Below are positions 46,761 to 55,443 of a stretch of 60,621 nucleotides of DNA, in pieces. The translations under genes were made by a program, and so were the position numbers. The stretch comes from Burkholderiaceae bacterium (GTDB lineage Bacteria > Pseudomonadota > Gammaproteobacteria > Burkholderiales > Burkholderiaceae_C), in assembly GCA_013360485.1 (NCBI GenBank), contig JABWBN010000002.1:1-60621 (forward strand). The letters run 5' to 3'. The notes beneath the pieces are model-generated. The model was not told the DNA's origin. It searched no databases and saw nothing but the letters and a program-made list of their open reading frames with translations. How positions within the stretch are numbered: position 1 is the first letter of the stretch; each line of letters begins with the position of its first letter.

Positions 46761-47945
46761 ATGAAGATGATGCGTGGACTGGGGCTGTCGCTGTTGACTG
46801 CGGCCCTGCTGGCTGCCTGCGGTGGAGGCGATCCCTATGTGCCCGGCAGCGGCAACACTGCCGGGGCGCCCACGACCAAGGGATCGTTCACGGCGGTGGT
46901 GTCATTCGGCGACAGCATGAGCGATGTGGGTGCCTATGCGCCTGCCACGTCGCTGGCCGGCAACGGTCAGGCGCCATACATGGGAGGAAAGTTCACCACC
47001 AACGGTGCCGCGGGTACCGTCTGGGTCGAGAACATTGCCGCCAGCTTGGGCCTGGCCATCACGCCACATGAGGTTGGGTTCGCCGGCACCTCGGTGAAGT
47101 GTCCAGCCGCGGCGGTCAGCACATCGCTGGCCAATACGTGCACGGGCTACGCGCAGGGTGGTTCGCGGGTGACCGATCCCAACGGCATCGGCAAGAGCGG
47201 TGGCGCGCTCACAGTGCCTGTTGTCACCCAAGTGGCCAACCACCTGGCGCGTTTCGGCGGCTTCAAGGACAGTGACCTGGTGCTGGTGTACGTGGGCAGC
47301 AACGACGTGTTCACGCAGTTCGGCGCATTCACCGCCAAGGCCACGCAGATCCAGACCGATGCAGCCACCGGAAAGATCACGGCCGATCAGGCTCAGCTGG
47401 CACTGTTCAATGCCCAGACGGCGGCTCAAGGCGAGATGAAGAAGGCGGCACAGGAACTGGCGACCATCGTGCGTGACCAGATCCTGGCCAAGGGCGGAAA
47501 GTACGTGGCAGTGCTGACGCTTTCGGACATCGTGGATACGCCATTTGGACGTTCTGTCCCGGCGTCGGTCCAACCCGTGCTCACCGACCTGTCGTTGATC
47601 TTCAATCTGTGGCTGCGCGACGGGCTCACCAATCAGCCCGTGCAGATCGTCGATACGTTCGCAGTGTTCAAGGACTCGTACCAGAACCCCGCGAAGTACG
47701 GCCTGACGAACAACACCATCCCTGCGTGCGATGGCGCAAAGATCGCGGCCATCACCGGCGGCCAGGTGACGGACGGGTCGTCGCTGTTCTGCAACGCCAC
47801 TCCCGGGGTGCCGTTCAACGGCATACGCGATGGCGCGGACGTCAACACTTGGTTGTTCGCCGACGCTGTGCATCCCACGACCGGTGGGCACAAGGCGATC
47901 AGCAATTCGTTGCTGACGCAGCTGAAGGCCTACGGCTGGCTTTGA
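46761..47945 (+). CDS. SGNH/GDSL-family esterase, lipoprotein
   Basis: A 394-aa outer-membrane-type lipoprotein (lipobox LAAC, Cys20) with an intact SGNH catalytic set: nucleophile Ser52 in VSFGDSMSD, block II Gly in AQGGSRV, block III GSND, and block V FADAVHPTTGGH with the Asp-His pair. It probably hydrolyses esters or lipids at the cell surface; substrate unknown. GAGGGG lies six bases before the ATG. It is followed 25 bases later by an OmpW-like gene and preceded by the catalytically degenerate paralogue. Confidence 0.9.
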   Translation: MKMMRGLGLSLLTAALLAACGGGDPYVPGSGNTAGAPTTKGSFTAVVSFGDSMSDVGAYAPATSLAGNGQAPYMGGKFTTNGAAGTVWVENIAASLGLAITPHEVGFAGTSVKCPAAAVSTSLANTCTGYAQGGSRVTDPNGIGKSGGALTVPVVTQVANHLARFGGFKDSDLVLVYVGSNDVFTQFGAFTAKATQIQTDAATGKITADQAQLALFNAQTAAQGEMKKAAQELATIVRDQILAKGGKYVAVLTLSDIVDTPFGRSVPASVQPVLTDLSLIFNLWLRDGLTNQPVQIVDTFAVFKDSYQNPAKYGLTNNTIPACDGAKIAAITGGQVTDGSSLFCNATPGVPFNGIRDGADVNTWLFADAVHPTTGGHKAISNSLLTQLKAYGWL

Positions 47946-47970
47946 ATTCCCACGCGACGAGGAGATCCCG

Positions 47971-48606
47971 ATGAAGAGCAAGATCCAATGGCTCGTTGCG
48001 GCGGCAACGCTGGCTGGCACCTGCGCCGTACAGGCGCAGGACAACGTCGTCAAGCTTGGGCTGACGCGCTATGACACGCATGCCCGCACGACCGGCATCC
48101 AGGGCATCGGCGTGCCGGCCGGCGCGGACGCGGCCGTGGGCGACGCCACCACGATCATCGCCGTGTACGAGCGCCTGTTGTCGCCGAACATGGGCGTGGA
48201 GTTGGTGCTGGGGGTGCCGCCCAAGATCAGCTCGCGTGCCACCGGCAGCGTGGCGTTCCTGGGCGAGGTGCTGACGGCCCGCAACGTAGCACCCACGCTG
48301 CTGTTCAACTACCACTTCGGCGACAGCGGCAACCAGGTGCGTCCCTACGTGGGCGTGGGCCTGAACTGGACCCGCTTCGTCGACGTGAAGTCGACGTTGG
48401 CTCCCTCCGTGGAGATGAGCGACTCGTACGGCTGGGCCCTGCAAGGCGGTGTCAGTGTGGCCTTCGACAAGCGCTGGGGCATGTTCGCCAGTGTCGCGAC
48501 CCTGAAGGTCAAGAGCGACCTGGTCGCCTCGGGCAGCACGGTGCTGACCACGACGATCGACTTCCGCCCCGTGGTGTACTCGGCCGGCGTGTCCTATCGG
48601 TTCTGA
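47971..48606 (+). CDS. ompW: OmpW-family outer-membrane protein
   Basis: Eight-stranded barrel, 211 aa with signal peptide (cleavage after AVQA). Conserved segments include the PNMGVELVLGVPPK loop, LGEVLTARNVAPTLLFNYHFGD, VRPYVGVGLNWTRF and terminal FRPVVYSAGVSYRF ending in Phe. OmpW proteins form a hydrophobic channel for small apolar molecules. GAGGAG precedes the ATG. The last 13 bases overlap the convergent dacB gene. Confidence 0.92.
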   Translation: MKSKIQWLVAAATLAGTCAVQAQDNVVKLGLTRYDTHARTTGIQGIGVPAGADAAVGDATTIIAVYERLLSPNMGVELVLGVPPKISSRATGSVAFLGEVLTARNVAPTLLFNYHFGDSGNQVRPYVGVGLNWTRFVDVKSTLAPSVEMSDSYGWALQGGVSVAFDKRWGMFASVATLKVKSDLVASGSTVLTTTIDFRPVVYSAGVSYRF

Positions 48607-50030
48607 TCGACCCGTTTCTGATTGAGCCATCGAAGCAGTGCTTCGATGGCTCCGCGGCCGCGGTGCGCCTGAGGGTGATTGACGATGGCCGCCACCGCAT
48701 AGCTGCGGCCGTCTTGGGTAACCACGACGCCGGCAACGCCGGTCACGTCGCGCAGTGATCCGGTTTTCAGGTAAGAGCGTGCGCCGCCGGCATTCATGCG
48801 GCTGGCGGTGCCGTCCTCGCCTGCACGGGGCAGCGATGCCAACCATTGGGGCATCGCGCCGCTGCGCCAGCCCGCTTGGACCAGGCTGGTCAGGTGCGAT
48901 ACACAGAGTCGGGCCCGGCGAGACAGCCCAGAGCCGTTGTCGATCACCGCCGTGGCGGCGTGGTTGCCCAACGTTGCCTGGAGCCATTCGCGCAGGACCT
49001 CTCGAGCCGCCTCGGGTGTGCCCTGGCCGCGCAATTGCAGGCCCAGAGTGAGGAACAACTGCTGCGCCATCACGTTATTGCTGTACTTGTTGATGTCACG
49101 CACGACCTCACCGAGTGGTCGCGATCTCACCACGAAGGACGGTGCGACAGTCGGCGCCGCCCCGTCGCGCACGCTGCCCGCCAGTCTGCCGCCGAGATCG
49201 GTCCACGCGGCTTGCAGCGTGCGGCTGTCGTAGCTCGGCGGGTCGCTCCAGGCCAGCGGCCAGATGCGCTCGCCGCAGCGCGAGGGATACCGGCCATCGA
49301 ACCTCATCTGGCGCACATCGGCAGCCGTGGCCTTAAGCGCCGCACGCCAGTCATCACAGGCGCCGTCCGACAGCGCTACGGTAGGCTGGACGGAGTGGCC
49401 ATGCAGACGGGGCACCGCGGAGACCCGCGCGACCCCAGCCGCAGGGTCGGGCGTGAAGGTGTAGACGATGCTGCGATACGACAGCAGCAAGGCGTCGGCA
49501 GCGGTGTTGTACGGGCGCAGCGGTTCGCCGTCGAATTCATCGGCCAGCTGTGCCTGCGGGCTGAATGCGCTGCGGTCGAGCACGATGTCACCGTGTATTT
49601 CGCGCACGCCCCATTGACGCAGGCGCTGCAGCAGCAGCCACTGGCGCTCCGGCACGAGCGTGGGATCTCCGCGGCCCTGTATGACGACGTCGCCGCTCAG
49701 CACGCCGTCGCGCAGCGGTCCCGTCACCCAAACCGGCGTCTGCCAAGTGTGGGTCGGACCGAGCAGCTCGAGGGCGGCTAGCGTGGTGACCAGTTTAAAC
49801 AGCGACGCCGGGTTCATCGGCTCGTCGGCGCGCCAGCTCAGGTGCGGCCGCTCGGCATCCAGCGCCTGGACGTGCACGGCCATGGCCGTGGCGGGCAGCC
49901 CCGCTTGCGCCAGCGCTTCGTGCACCGCCGCGGGCAGTGCCTGACGGGCGGGCTCGCGCGCAGCGGCAGGCTCGGCCAGCGCCACCAGCAGTGGTGCAAA
50001 AACGCAGGGCATGCAGCGAGACCATCGCAT
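48594..50030 (-). CDS. dacB: D-alanyl-D-alanine carboxypeptidase/endopeptidase (PBP4, DacB)
   Basis: Periplasmic penicillin-binding protein that trims or cleaves cross-links. The 478 aa start at 50030 (MRWSRCMPCVFAPLLVALA), giving a signal peptide ending PAAA. Active-site motifs: SxxK as Ser76-Leu-Phe-Lys79 (NPASLFKLVT), SxN in NKYSNNVMAQQ, and KTG in YLKTGSLRDVTGVAG. Large insert domains between the first and second motifs are typical of class C PBPs. It diverges from tsaB over 35 bases. Confidence 0.94.
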   Translation of the reverse strand: MRWSRCMPCVFAPLLVALAEPAAAREPARQALPAAVHEALAQAGLPATAMAVHVQALDAERPHLSWRADEPMNPASLFKLVTTLAALELLGPTHTWQTPVWVTGPLRDGVLSGDVVIQGRGDPTLVPERQWLLLQRLRQWGVREIHGDIVLDRSAFSPQAQLADEFDGEPLRPYNTAADALLLSYRSIVYTFTPDPAAGVARVSAVPRLHGHSVQPTVALSDGACDDWRAALKATAADVRQMRFDGRYPSRCGERIWPLAWSDPPSYDSRTLQAAWTDLGGRLAGSVRDGAAPTVAPSFVVRSRPLGEVVRDINKYSNNVMAQQLFLTLGLQLRGQGTPEAAREVLREWLQATLGNHAATAVIDNGSGLSRRARLCVSHLTSLVQAGWRSGAMPQWLASLPRAGEDGTASRMNAGGARSYLKTGSLRDVTGVAGVVVTQDGRSYAVAAIVNHPQAHRGRGAIEALLRWLNQKRVDQNR

Positions 50031-50049
50031 CAGAACATCATGGCACGGA

Positions 50050-50055
50050 TAAACT
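50050..50055 (+). promoter_or_regulatory. Possible -10 box TAAACT before tsaB
   Basis: TAAACT ending ten bases before the tsaB ATG, giving a predicted leader of about three to four bases. It is the same hexamer as the ccsA-like gene, in a 35-base divergent gap with dacB. No Shine-Dalgarno. Confidence 0.35.
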
Positions 50056-50065
50056 GGCGCGCCCC

Positions 50066-50788
50066 ATGAACCCGTGCCTGCTTGCTCTGGATACATCGAC
50101 CGAATGCATGGCGCTGGCCGTGCTGTCTTCCTCCGGCCAGCAGATCTGTCGCGTCGAGGAGGGTGGCGCCCGCGCGTCCGAGCGTTTGCTGCCGCTGGCG
50201 CTACAGATGATGCAGGAAGCCGGGGTGACGGTCTCGCAACTCGACGCGGTGGCCTTCGGCCAGGGCCCGGGCGCGTTTACGGGACTGCGCACCGCATGTG
50301 CCGTGGCCCAGGGACTGGCGCTGGGCCGGGGCTGCCCCGTCCTGCCGCTGGACAGTCTGTGCCTGGTGGCCGAGGACGCACGGCCGCAGTTGGATCGATC
50401 CGGACTGGACGGGGTGGTGTGGTCGGCGATCGACGCCCGCATGGGAGAGGTCTACGCGGGAAGCTATCGAACCGAACCCGATGGTTGGCGCGCGGGTCAC
50501 GCACCGGCGCTGTACACCCTGGCGGCGCTGGCCGAGCTCTGGCGTCGCGAGCCGCCCGCCATCGTGGTCGGTGACGCCTGCGCCGTTCACGCCGATGCGC
50601 TGCCGCTGGGCGACGTTTGGTGCTGGTCGGGTGGCGCAGGCCGCGCGCAGGCGCTGGCCCGGTTGGCGCTCCGGGCGTGGCGAGACGGCCCGCGGTTGGC
50701 AGCGAGCGAGGCCATGCCTGTCTACTTGCGCAACAAGGTCGCACTGACGACTGCAGAACGCGCCGCGGCGGGCGCACGGGCGACGTGA
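50066..50788 (+). CDS. tsaB: tRNA threonylcarbamoyladenosine synthesis protein TsaB
   Basis: Actin-fold partner of TsaD in t6A37 synthesis. The 240-aa protein starts MNPCLLALDTSTECMALAVL and has the signature AFGQGPGAFTGLRTACAVAQGLA and VYLRNKVALTT near the end. It overlaps rimI by one base (TGATG). With sua5 at 44.4 kb, two of the four t6A genes are in the window. Confidence 0.95.
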   Translation: MNPCLLALDTSTECMALAVLSSSGQQICRVEEGGARASERLLPLALQMMQEAGVTVSQLDAVAFGQGPGAFTGLRTACAVAQGLALGRGCPVLPLDSLCLVAEDARPQLDRSGLDGVVWSAIDARMGEVYAGSYRTEPDGWRAGHAPALYTLAALAELWRREPPAIVVGDACAVHADALPLGDVWCWSGGAGRAQALARLALRAWRDGPRLAASEAMPVYLRNKVALTTAERAAAGARAT

Positions 50789-51330
50789 TGCCCGAAATGG
50801 CCTCGCCCCCCCGTCCCAAGCCGTCGACGCCCCGGCGCGAGATGTTGCATACGGCAGACGAGATCGTTCACCGGCCCATGGCGCTCGACGATCTGGATGC
50901 CGTGCTCGAGATCGAGGCCCGCGCCTACAGCCATCCCTGGAGCCGCGGCAACTTCGTCGATTCGCTGCTGGCGGGCTACGGGGCGGAGGTGCGGCTCGAC
51001 ACGCGGGGCCGCTGCCTGGGCTATTGCGTGGCCATGCCTGGAGTCGAGGAGTTGCACCTGTTGAACCTGACCGTCGATCCCGCCTGCCAGCGACGAGGTC
51101 ACGGACGGGCACTGCTGCGGCGGTTGGTGCAAGTGGGGCTGCAGCGTGGCGACCGTTGCCTTTGGCTGGAAGTGCGCGCCAGCAACCATGCGGCATTGGC
51201 GCTCTATCAGACTGAGGGTTTCGTCCAAGCGGGCCTGCGCACGGGGTACTACCCGCTGGGGGCTGGGCAGCGGGAGGACGCGGTAGTCATGAGCAGGACG
51301 CTGGTCGGGGATGCCGATGCGGTGGACTGA
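50788..51330 (+). CDS. rimI: Ribosomal protein S18-alanine N-acetyltransferase RimI
   Basis: GNAT acetyltransferase acting on the N-terminal Ala of S18. The 180 aa include a 25-residue basic/Pro extension before the core, IEARAYSHPWSRGNFVDSL, LLNLTVDPACQRRGHGRALLRRLV (acetyl-CoA loop) and EVRASNHAALALYQTEGF. It is translationally coupled to tsaB, and its last 20 bases overlap the uracil-DNA glycosylase gene, a common arrangement. Confidence 0.93.
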   Translation: MPEMASPPRPKPSTPRREMLHTADEIVHRPMALDDLDAVLEIEARAYSHPWSRGNFVDSLLAGYGAEVRLDTRGRCLGYCVAMPGVEELHLLNLTVDPACQRRGHGRALLRRLVQVGLQRGDRCLWLEVRASNHAALALYQTEGFVQAGLRTGYYPLGAGQREDAVVMSRTLVGDADAVD

Positions 51331-52132
51331 GCGCCAGCAGCGGCAACTGCATGCCATGGGTGTGCGCCCCTGGGGACCCGAGGTTCGGACTCCGATTGCG
51401 CTGGCGTCTGCCGATGCGGGTGAGTTGCCGCCGGCGGTGCTGCAGCCGCCTGTTGCCCCAGGAGCGGCTGCAGTCGCCCCGGTGATCGCGCGGTCGGTGG
51501 CGGCTGAACGCCAGGTCGAGCCCTCTTCGCGCGTCGAATCCGGCGCGGGCATTGCGTCGATGGGCTGGGCCGAGCTCGCTCAAGCCGTTGCGCATTGCCG
51601 ACAGTGCGGGTTGGCGGGTACTCGAAACCAACCGGTCTTCGGTGTTGGAAACCCGCAGGCCCACTGGATGATCGTGGGCGAGGCGCCGGGCGAACAGGAG
51701 GACCTGCGGGGCGAACCATTCGTGGGCGCTGCGGGCCAGTTGCTCGACCAGATGCTGGCTGCACTCGGGTTGTCTCGAGAAGCCGGGCCGCCGCAGCGGC
51801 AGGTTTACATCGCCAACACCCTGAAGTGCCGACCACCACGCAACCGCAACCCGGAGCCTGCCGAACTCCAGCAATGCCAGCCGTACCTGCTGCGGCAGGT
51901 CGAGCTGGTGCAGCCGCGCGTGGTGCTGGCAATGGGCCGGTTTGCGGTGCAGTCACTGCTGGAGAGCACCGAGCCGATCGGCCGCCTGCGTGGGCGGGTG
52001 CACCGTTGGCGCGGCCGGCCGCTGGTTGTGACATATCACCCGGCATACCTGCTGCGCAACCCCGCCGACAAGGCGCGCGCATGGACCGACCTGTGCCTGG
52101 CGGCGCACGCGCTGCGCTCGGCGGACGCCTGA
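51311..52132 (+). CDS. Uracil-DNA glycosylase, family 4 (Fe-S type)
   Basis: Excises uracil from DNA in base-excision repair. The 273 aa begin with an 80-residue Ala/Pro/Val-rich extension, likely disordered. The core has four cluster cysteines (HCRQCGLAG, TLKCRPPRNRNPEP, LQQCQPYL), motif A GEAPGEQEDLRGEPFVGAAGQLLD, and motif B TYHPAYLLRNPADKARAW. It overlaps rimI by 20 bases. Confidence 0.93.
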   Translation: MPMRWTERQQRQLHAMGVRPWGPEVRTPIALASADAGELPPAVLQPPVAPGAAAVAPVIARSVAAERQVEPSSRVESGAGIASMGWAELAQAVAHCRQCGLAGTRNQPVFGVGNPQAHWMIVGEAPGEQEDLRGEPFVGAAGQLLDQMLAALGLSREAGPPQRQVYIANTLKCRPPRNRNPEPAELQQCQPYLLRQVELVQPRVVLAMGRFAVQSLLESTEPIGRLRGRVHRWRGRPLVVTYHPAYLLRNPADKARAWTDLCLAAHALRSADA

Positions 52133-52352
52133 CCACCGCCACTGCCTGGTGGACGAAGGTCACGAAACCGCCGATTCCCGGGGGGTAGGCATGCATTCGG
52201 TGTCAGGCATTTGCCTCCGGCCGACGATAAGATGGTTCGCATCGCACCGCAGCAGGTGGAGCTGTCGACCCATGTCGGCCGCGGCAGCCTGTCCACGCCC
52301 CAAGGTGCTCGCAACGCCACGACCGGGTAGCTCGACCGGGTAGGAATCAGCT

Positions 52353-54008
52353 GTGCAACCAGCGGACGAACCAGCGCGACAGTTGGCCCAAGCGCCAGAA
52401 GGCTGGGAAATGCTCCCTGTGCCGGCCATCGAGCTCAGTTCTGAGGGGCAGGCGGTGCAGGCCAACCGCGCTCTGGCCGAGTTCGTCGGTCAGCCGCTGG
52501 ACGAACTCGTCGGTACCGGTTGGTTCGCCGCCCTTTCGCCGGATCGGCGCATGGCGCTGTTTGCGGCACTGGCCGCGCAGCAGGACTTCCAGCTCGAGAT
52601 CCGCATGCTGCGCCACGATGGTGTCAAGGCGTGGGTGGACCTGCGTGCACGGTGGCTGGCGCAGCGGGGCAGCTTCCTGTGTGTGCTGCACGACCAGACG
52701 CACTGGCACTTGGCTCTGCAGGATGCACAGGCGCAAGGGTCGCGCTTCAACCTGATGGCCGACAACGTGCCGGTGCTGATGGCCTACTACGAGCGCGCAG
52801 AAGGCTACCGTTGCCTTTATGCCAACCGCCTGTACATGACGACCTTCGGGCGGTCACCCGAGCAGGTGATCGGCAAACCGCTGGTCGAGGTGATCGGCGA
52901 GGCCGCCGCGCGCGAGATCCAGCCGCAGATCGACAGCATGCTGCATGCGCGCCGCACGGCGTCCTACGTGCGACAGATCGTCGGCCCTCAGGGCAGGCCG
53001 CGATGGCTCGACGTGAGCCTGGTGCCGCATCTGGGCGGCGACGGCGAGGCGATCGGGGCGTTCGTGCTGATCAACGACATCACCCGCCACCGGGAGGCGG
53101 AGGCCGCCGTGCGCCAGAGCGAGGAGCGCATGGCCAAGTTCATGCAGGCCAGCGCCGAGGGTATCGTTTTCCACCAGGAAGGTCGGATCACCGACCTCAA
53201 CGAGCCCATGGCGGCGCTGGTGGGGGCACCCCGCGATGCCCTGCTCGGTCGCCATGTGTTCGAGTTCATATCGCCTGCGCAACTGGCGCGGGTCCAGAAC
53301 GTGATGTCGCGTGGCGAGGAGCTGACATACGAGACCGAGATCGTCGACGTGCGGGGCCAGGCGATTCCGGTCGAATTCATCGTGCGCACCATGATGCACG
53401 GTGACGAGAAGCTGCGCATGACCATCGTGCGTGACATCCGCGACCGCCAAGCGGCGCAGGCCCGCATTCGGCAGCTGGCCACGTTCGACGCGCTGACAGG
53501 GCTGTACAACCGAGCCGCCTTCGTCGAACTGCTCGAGTCCCGGTTGGCCGCCACGGCTCGCGCGGCGGCGTTGGGGCTGATGTTCATCGACCTCGATCAC
53601 TTCAAGCCGATCAACGACAACCTGGGCCATGTGGCGGGCGATGCAATGCTGCGCACGTTGGGTGAGCGGCTGCGTCAGGCCCTGCCGCCCGAGGCCTGCG
53701 CCGGTCGCTACGGCGGCGACGAGTTCGTGGTTCTGTGTCCGACGGCGACCGGTGTGCGTGAGGTGGTCGGCCTGGCTGCACGGCTTGCAGGGTTGGTGCG
53801 CGAGCCCGTTTGGTTCGATGGCCGGGCGCTGCGGGTCACGCCCACCATCGGCATTGCGCTGTCGCCCGAGCACGGGCGCAACGCCGACATGCTGCTGCGC
53901 CATGCCGATGCGGCGATGTACGCTGGCAAGGCCGCCGGGCGCAACACCGTGACGGTGTACGAGCCTGGATTGGAAGGTCCTCGGGGCAGTTTGTCGGCAG
54001 GGGAGTAA
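52353..54008 (+). CDS. PAS-PAS-PAS-GGDEF diguanylate cyclase
   Basis: Cytoplasmic c-di-GMP synthase, 551 aa. The GTG start at 52353 has TAGGAA seven bases upstream. Three PAS-like domains at about 20-120, 130-250 (YANRLYMTTFGRSPEQVIGKPL) and 260-375 (ASAEGIVFHQEGRITDLNEPM), then a GGDEF domain from about 385 with LTGLYNRAAFVELLE, DLDHFKPINDNLGHVAGD and RYGGDEF. There is no membrane segment and no EAL domain. The inhibitory I-site RxxD, expected just before RYGGDEF, is absent (PPEACAG). Confidence 0.92.
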   Translation: MQPADEPARQLAQAPEGWEMLPVPAIELSSEGQAVQANRALAEFVGQPLDELVGTGWFAALSPDRRMALFAALAAQQDFQLEIRMLRHDGVKAWVDLRARWLAQRGSFLCVLHDQTHWHLALQDAQAQGSRFNLMADNVPVLMAYYERAEGYRCLYANRLYMTTFGRSPEQVIGKPLVEVIGEAAAREIQPQIDSMLHARRTASYVRQIVGPQGRPRWLDVSLVPHLGGDGEAIGAFVLINDITRHREAEAAVRQSEERMAKFMQASAEGIVFHQEGRITDLNEPMAALVGAPRDALLGRHVFEFISPAQLARVQNVMSRGEELTYETEIVDVRGQAIPVEFIVRTMMHGDEKLRMTIVRDIRDRQAAQARIRQLATFDALTGLYNRAAFVELLESRLAATARAAALGLMFIDLDHFKPINDNLGHVAGDAMLRTLGERLRQALPPEACAGRYGGDEFVVLCPTATGVREVVGLAARLAGLVREPVWFDGRALRVTPTIGIALSPEHGRNADMLLRHADAAMYAGKAAGRNTVTVYEPGLEGPRGSLSAGE

Positions 54009-54063
54009 GCGTGCCGCCCGCCCCCGGTGTACGCGGCAGGCGTTGCTGCGCCGGCGTGTGCGC

Positions 54064-55443
54064 TCAAGCCTTGGACGGCTTACGGGGGCGCTGCCACCCC
54101 GCCAGGCTGACCTGGCGCGCTCGCGCCACCGTGAGTTGGCCGGCCGGGGTGTCCTTGGCAATCGTGCTGCCGCCCCCGATGGTGCCGCCCTCGCCGAGAC
54201 TCACCGGGGCGATGAGCACGCAGTTGGACCCGACGTGCACATCGGCGCCGATGACCGTGCGGTGCTTGTTGGCACCGTCGTAGTTGGCGGTGATGCTGCC
54301 GGCACCAAAGTTGACTCGTTCGCCCACGGTGGCATCGCCCAGATAGGCCAAGTGGTTGGCTTTGGCACCGTCGGCCAGCGTGGAGTTCTTGACCTCGACG
54401 AAGTTGCCCACGTGCACCTGTGCGCCCAGGTCGGCGCCGGTGCGCAGCCGTGCATAGGGTCCAACCATCGCCCCTGGGCCGATGCGCGCGCCCTCGATGT
54501 GCGTGTAGGGATGGATCACGGCGCCGTTGGCGATCTCGGCATCGCGGATCACGCAGTGCGCACCGATGCGCACCTCGTCGCCCAGCACGACCTGCCCTTC
54601 GAAAATGCAGCCGACGTCGATCTCGACGTCGCGCCCGGTGAGCAACTCGCCACGCAGGTCGAAGCGTGCCGGATCGGCCATGCGCACGCCAGCCTCCATC
54701 AGTGCATCGGCCTGGCGACGCTGGAACCGTCGTTCGAGATCAGCCAGTTGCAGCGGGCTGTTCACGCCCAGCACTTCGGTTTCGGCGCGTGCATGGCTGG
54801 CGACCACAGGCACGCGCTCATGCACCGCCATCTCGACGATGTCCGTCAGGTAGTACTCTCTTTGCGCGTTGTCGTTGGACAGCGCCATCACCCAGCGCTT
54901 GAGCATGGCGGTGGGCGCCGCCATGATGCCGGTGTAGACCTCGCGGATCACACGCTGCGCCGCGGTGGCATCCTTGTGCTCGACGATGCCCAGCACCCGC
55001 CCGCCCATCGCATCGCCGGAGCGCAGGATGCGGCCATACCCGGTGGGCTCGTCCAGCTCGATGGTCAGCAGCGCCAGCCGGTTGCCCGCGCAGGCCTCGA
55101 CCAGCGCCCGCGCGGTTTCGGCCTCGATCAGCGGTACGTCCCCATTGAGAATCAGCGTCGTGCCCTCGTCGCCCAGGTGGGGTACCACCTGTTGGATGGC
55201 ATGGCCCGTGCCGAGTTGGGGCATCTGCCGAACCGCCAGCGCGCCACTGCCGGCAATGGCATCCTCCACCGCGTCGGCACCGTGCCCGGTGATGACGATG
55301 ACGCGGGCGCGGCCCAGGTCAGAGGCGGTATCGAGCACATGCTGCAGCAGTGGCCGCCCGGCCAGCCGGTGGAGTACCTTCGGCAGGTCGGACTTCATCC
55401 GCGTGCCCTTGCCGGCGGCCATGATCACGATGTCGAGTGCCAT
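54064..55443 (-). CDS. glmU: Bifunctional UDP-GlcNAc pyrophosphorylase / GlcN-1-P acetyltransferase
   Basis: Makes UDP-GlcNAc for peptidoglycan and lipopolysaccharide. The 459 aa: uridyltransferase domain (1-230) with MAAGKGTRMKSDLPKVLH, and a left-handed beta-helix acetyltransferase (about 255-440) with hexapeptide repeats, GPYARLRTGADLGAQVHVGNFVEVKNSTL, HLAYLGDATVG, and NYDGANKHRTVIGADV. Length is standard. Its ATG shares the tetranucleotide CATG with the ATG of the divergent DUF6279 gene, so neither gene has room for a separate promoter. Confidence 0.97.
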   Translation of the reverse strand: MALDIVIMAAGKGTRMKSDLPKVLHRLAGRPLLQHVLDTASDLGRARVIVITGHGADAVEDAIAGSGALAVRQMPQLGTGHAIQQVVPHLGDEGTTLILNGDVPLIEAETARALVEACAGNRLALLTIELDEPTGYGRILRSGDAMGGRVLGIVEHKDATAAQRVIREVYTGIMAAPTAMLKRWVMALSNDNAQREYYLTDIVEMAVHERVPVVASHARAETEVLGVNSPLQLADLERRFQRRQADALMEAGVRMADPARFDLRGELLTGRDVEIDVGCIFEGQVVLGDEVRIGAHCVIRDAEIANGAVIHPYTHIEGARIGPGAMVGPYARLRTGADLGAQVHVGNFVEVKNSTLADGAKANHLAYLGDATVGERVNFGAGSITANYDGANKHRTVIGADVHVGSNCVLIAPVSLGEGGTIGGGSTIAKDTPAGQLTVARARQVSLAGWQRPRKPSKA

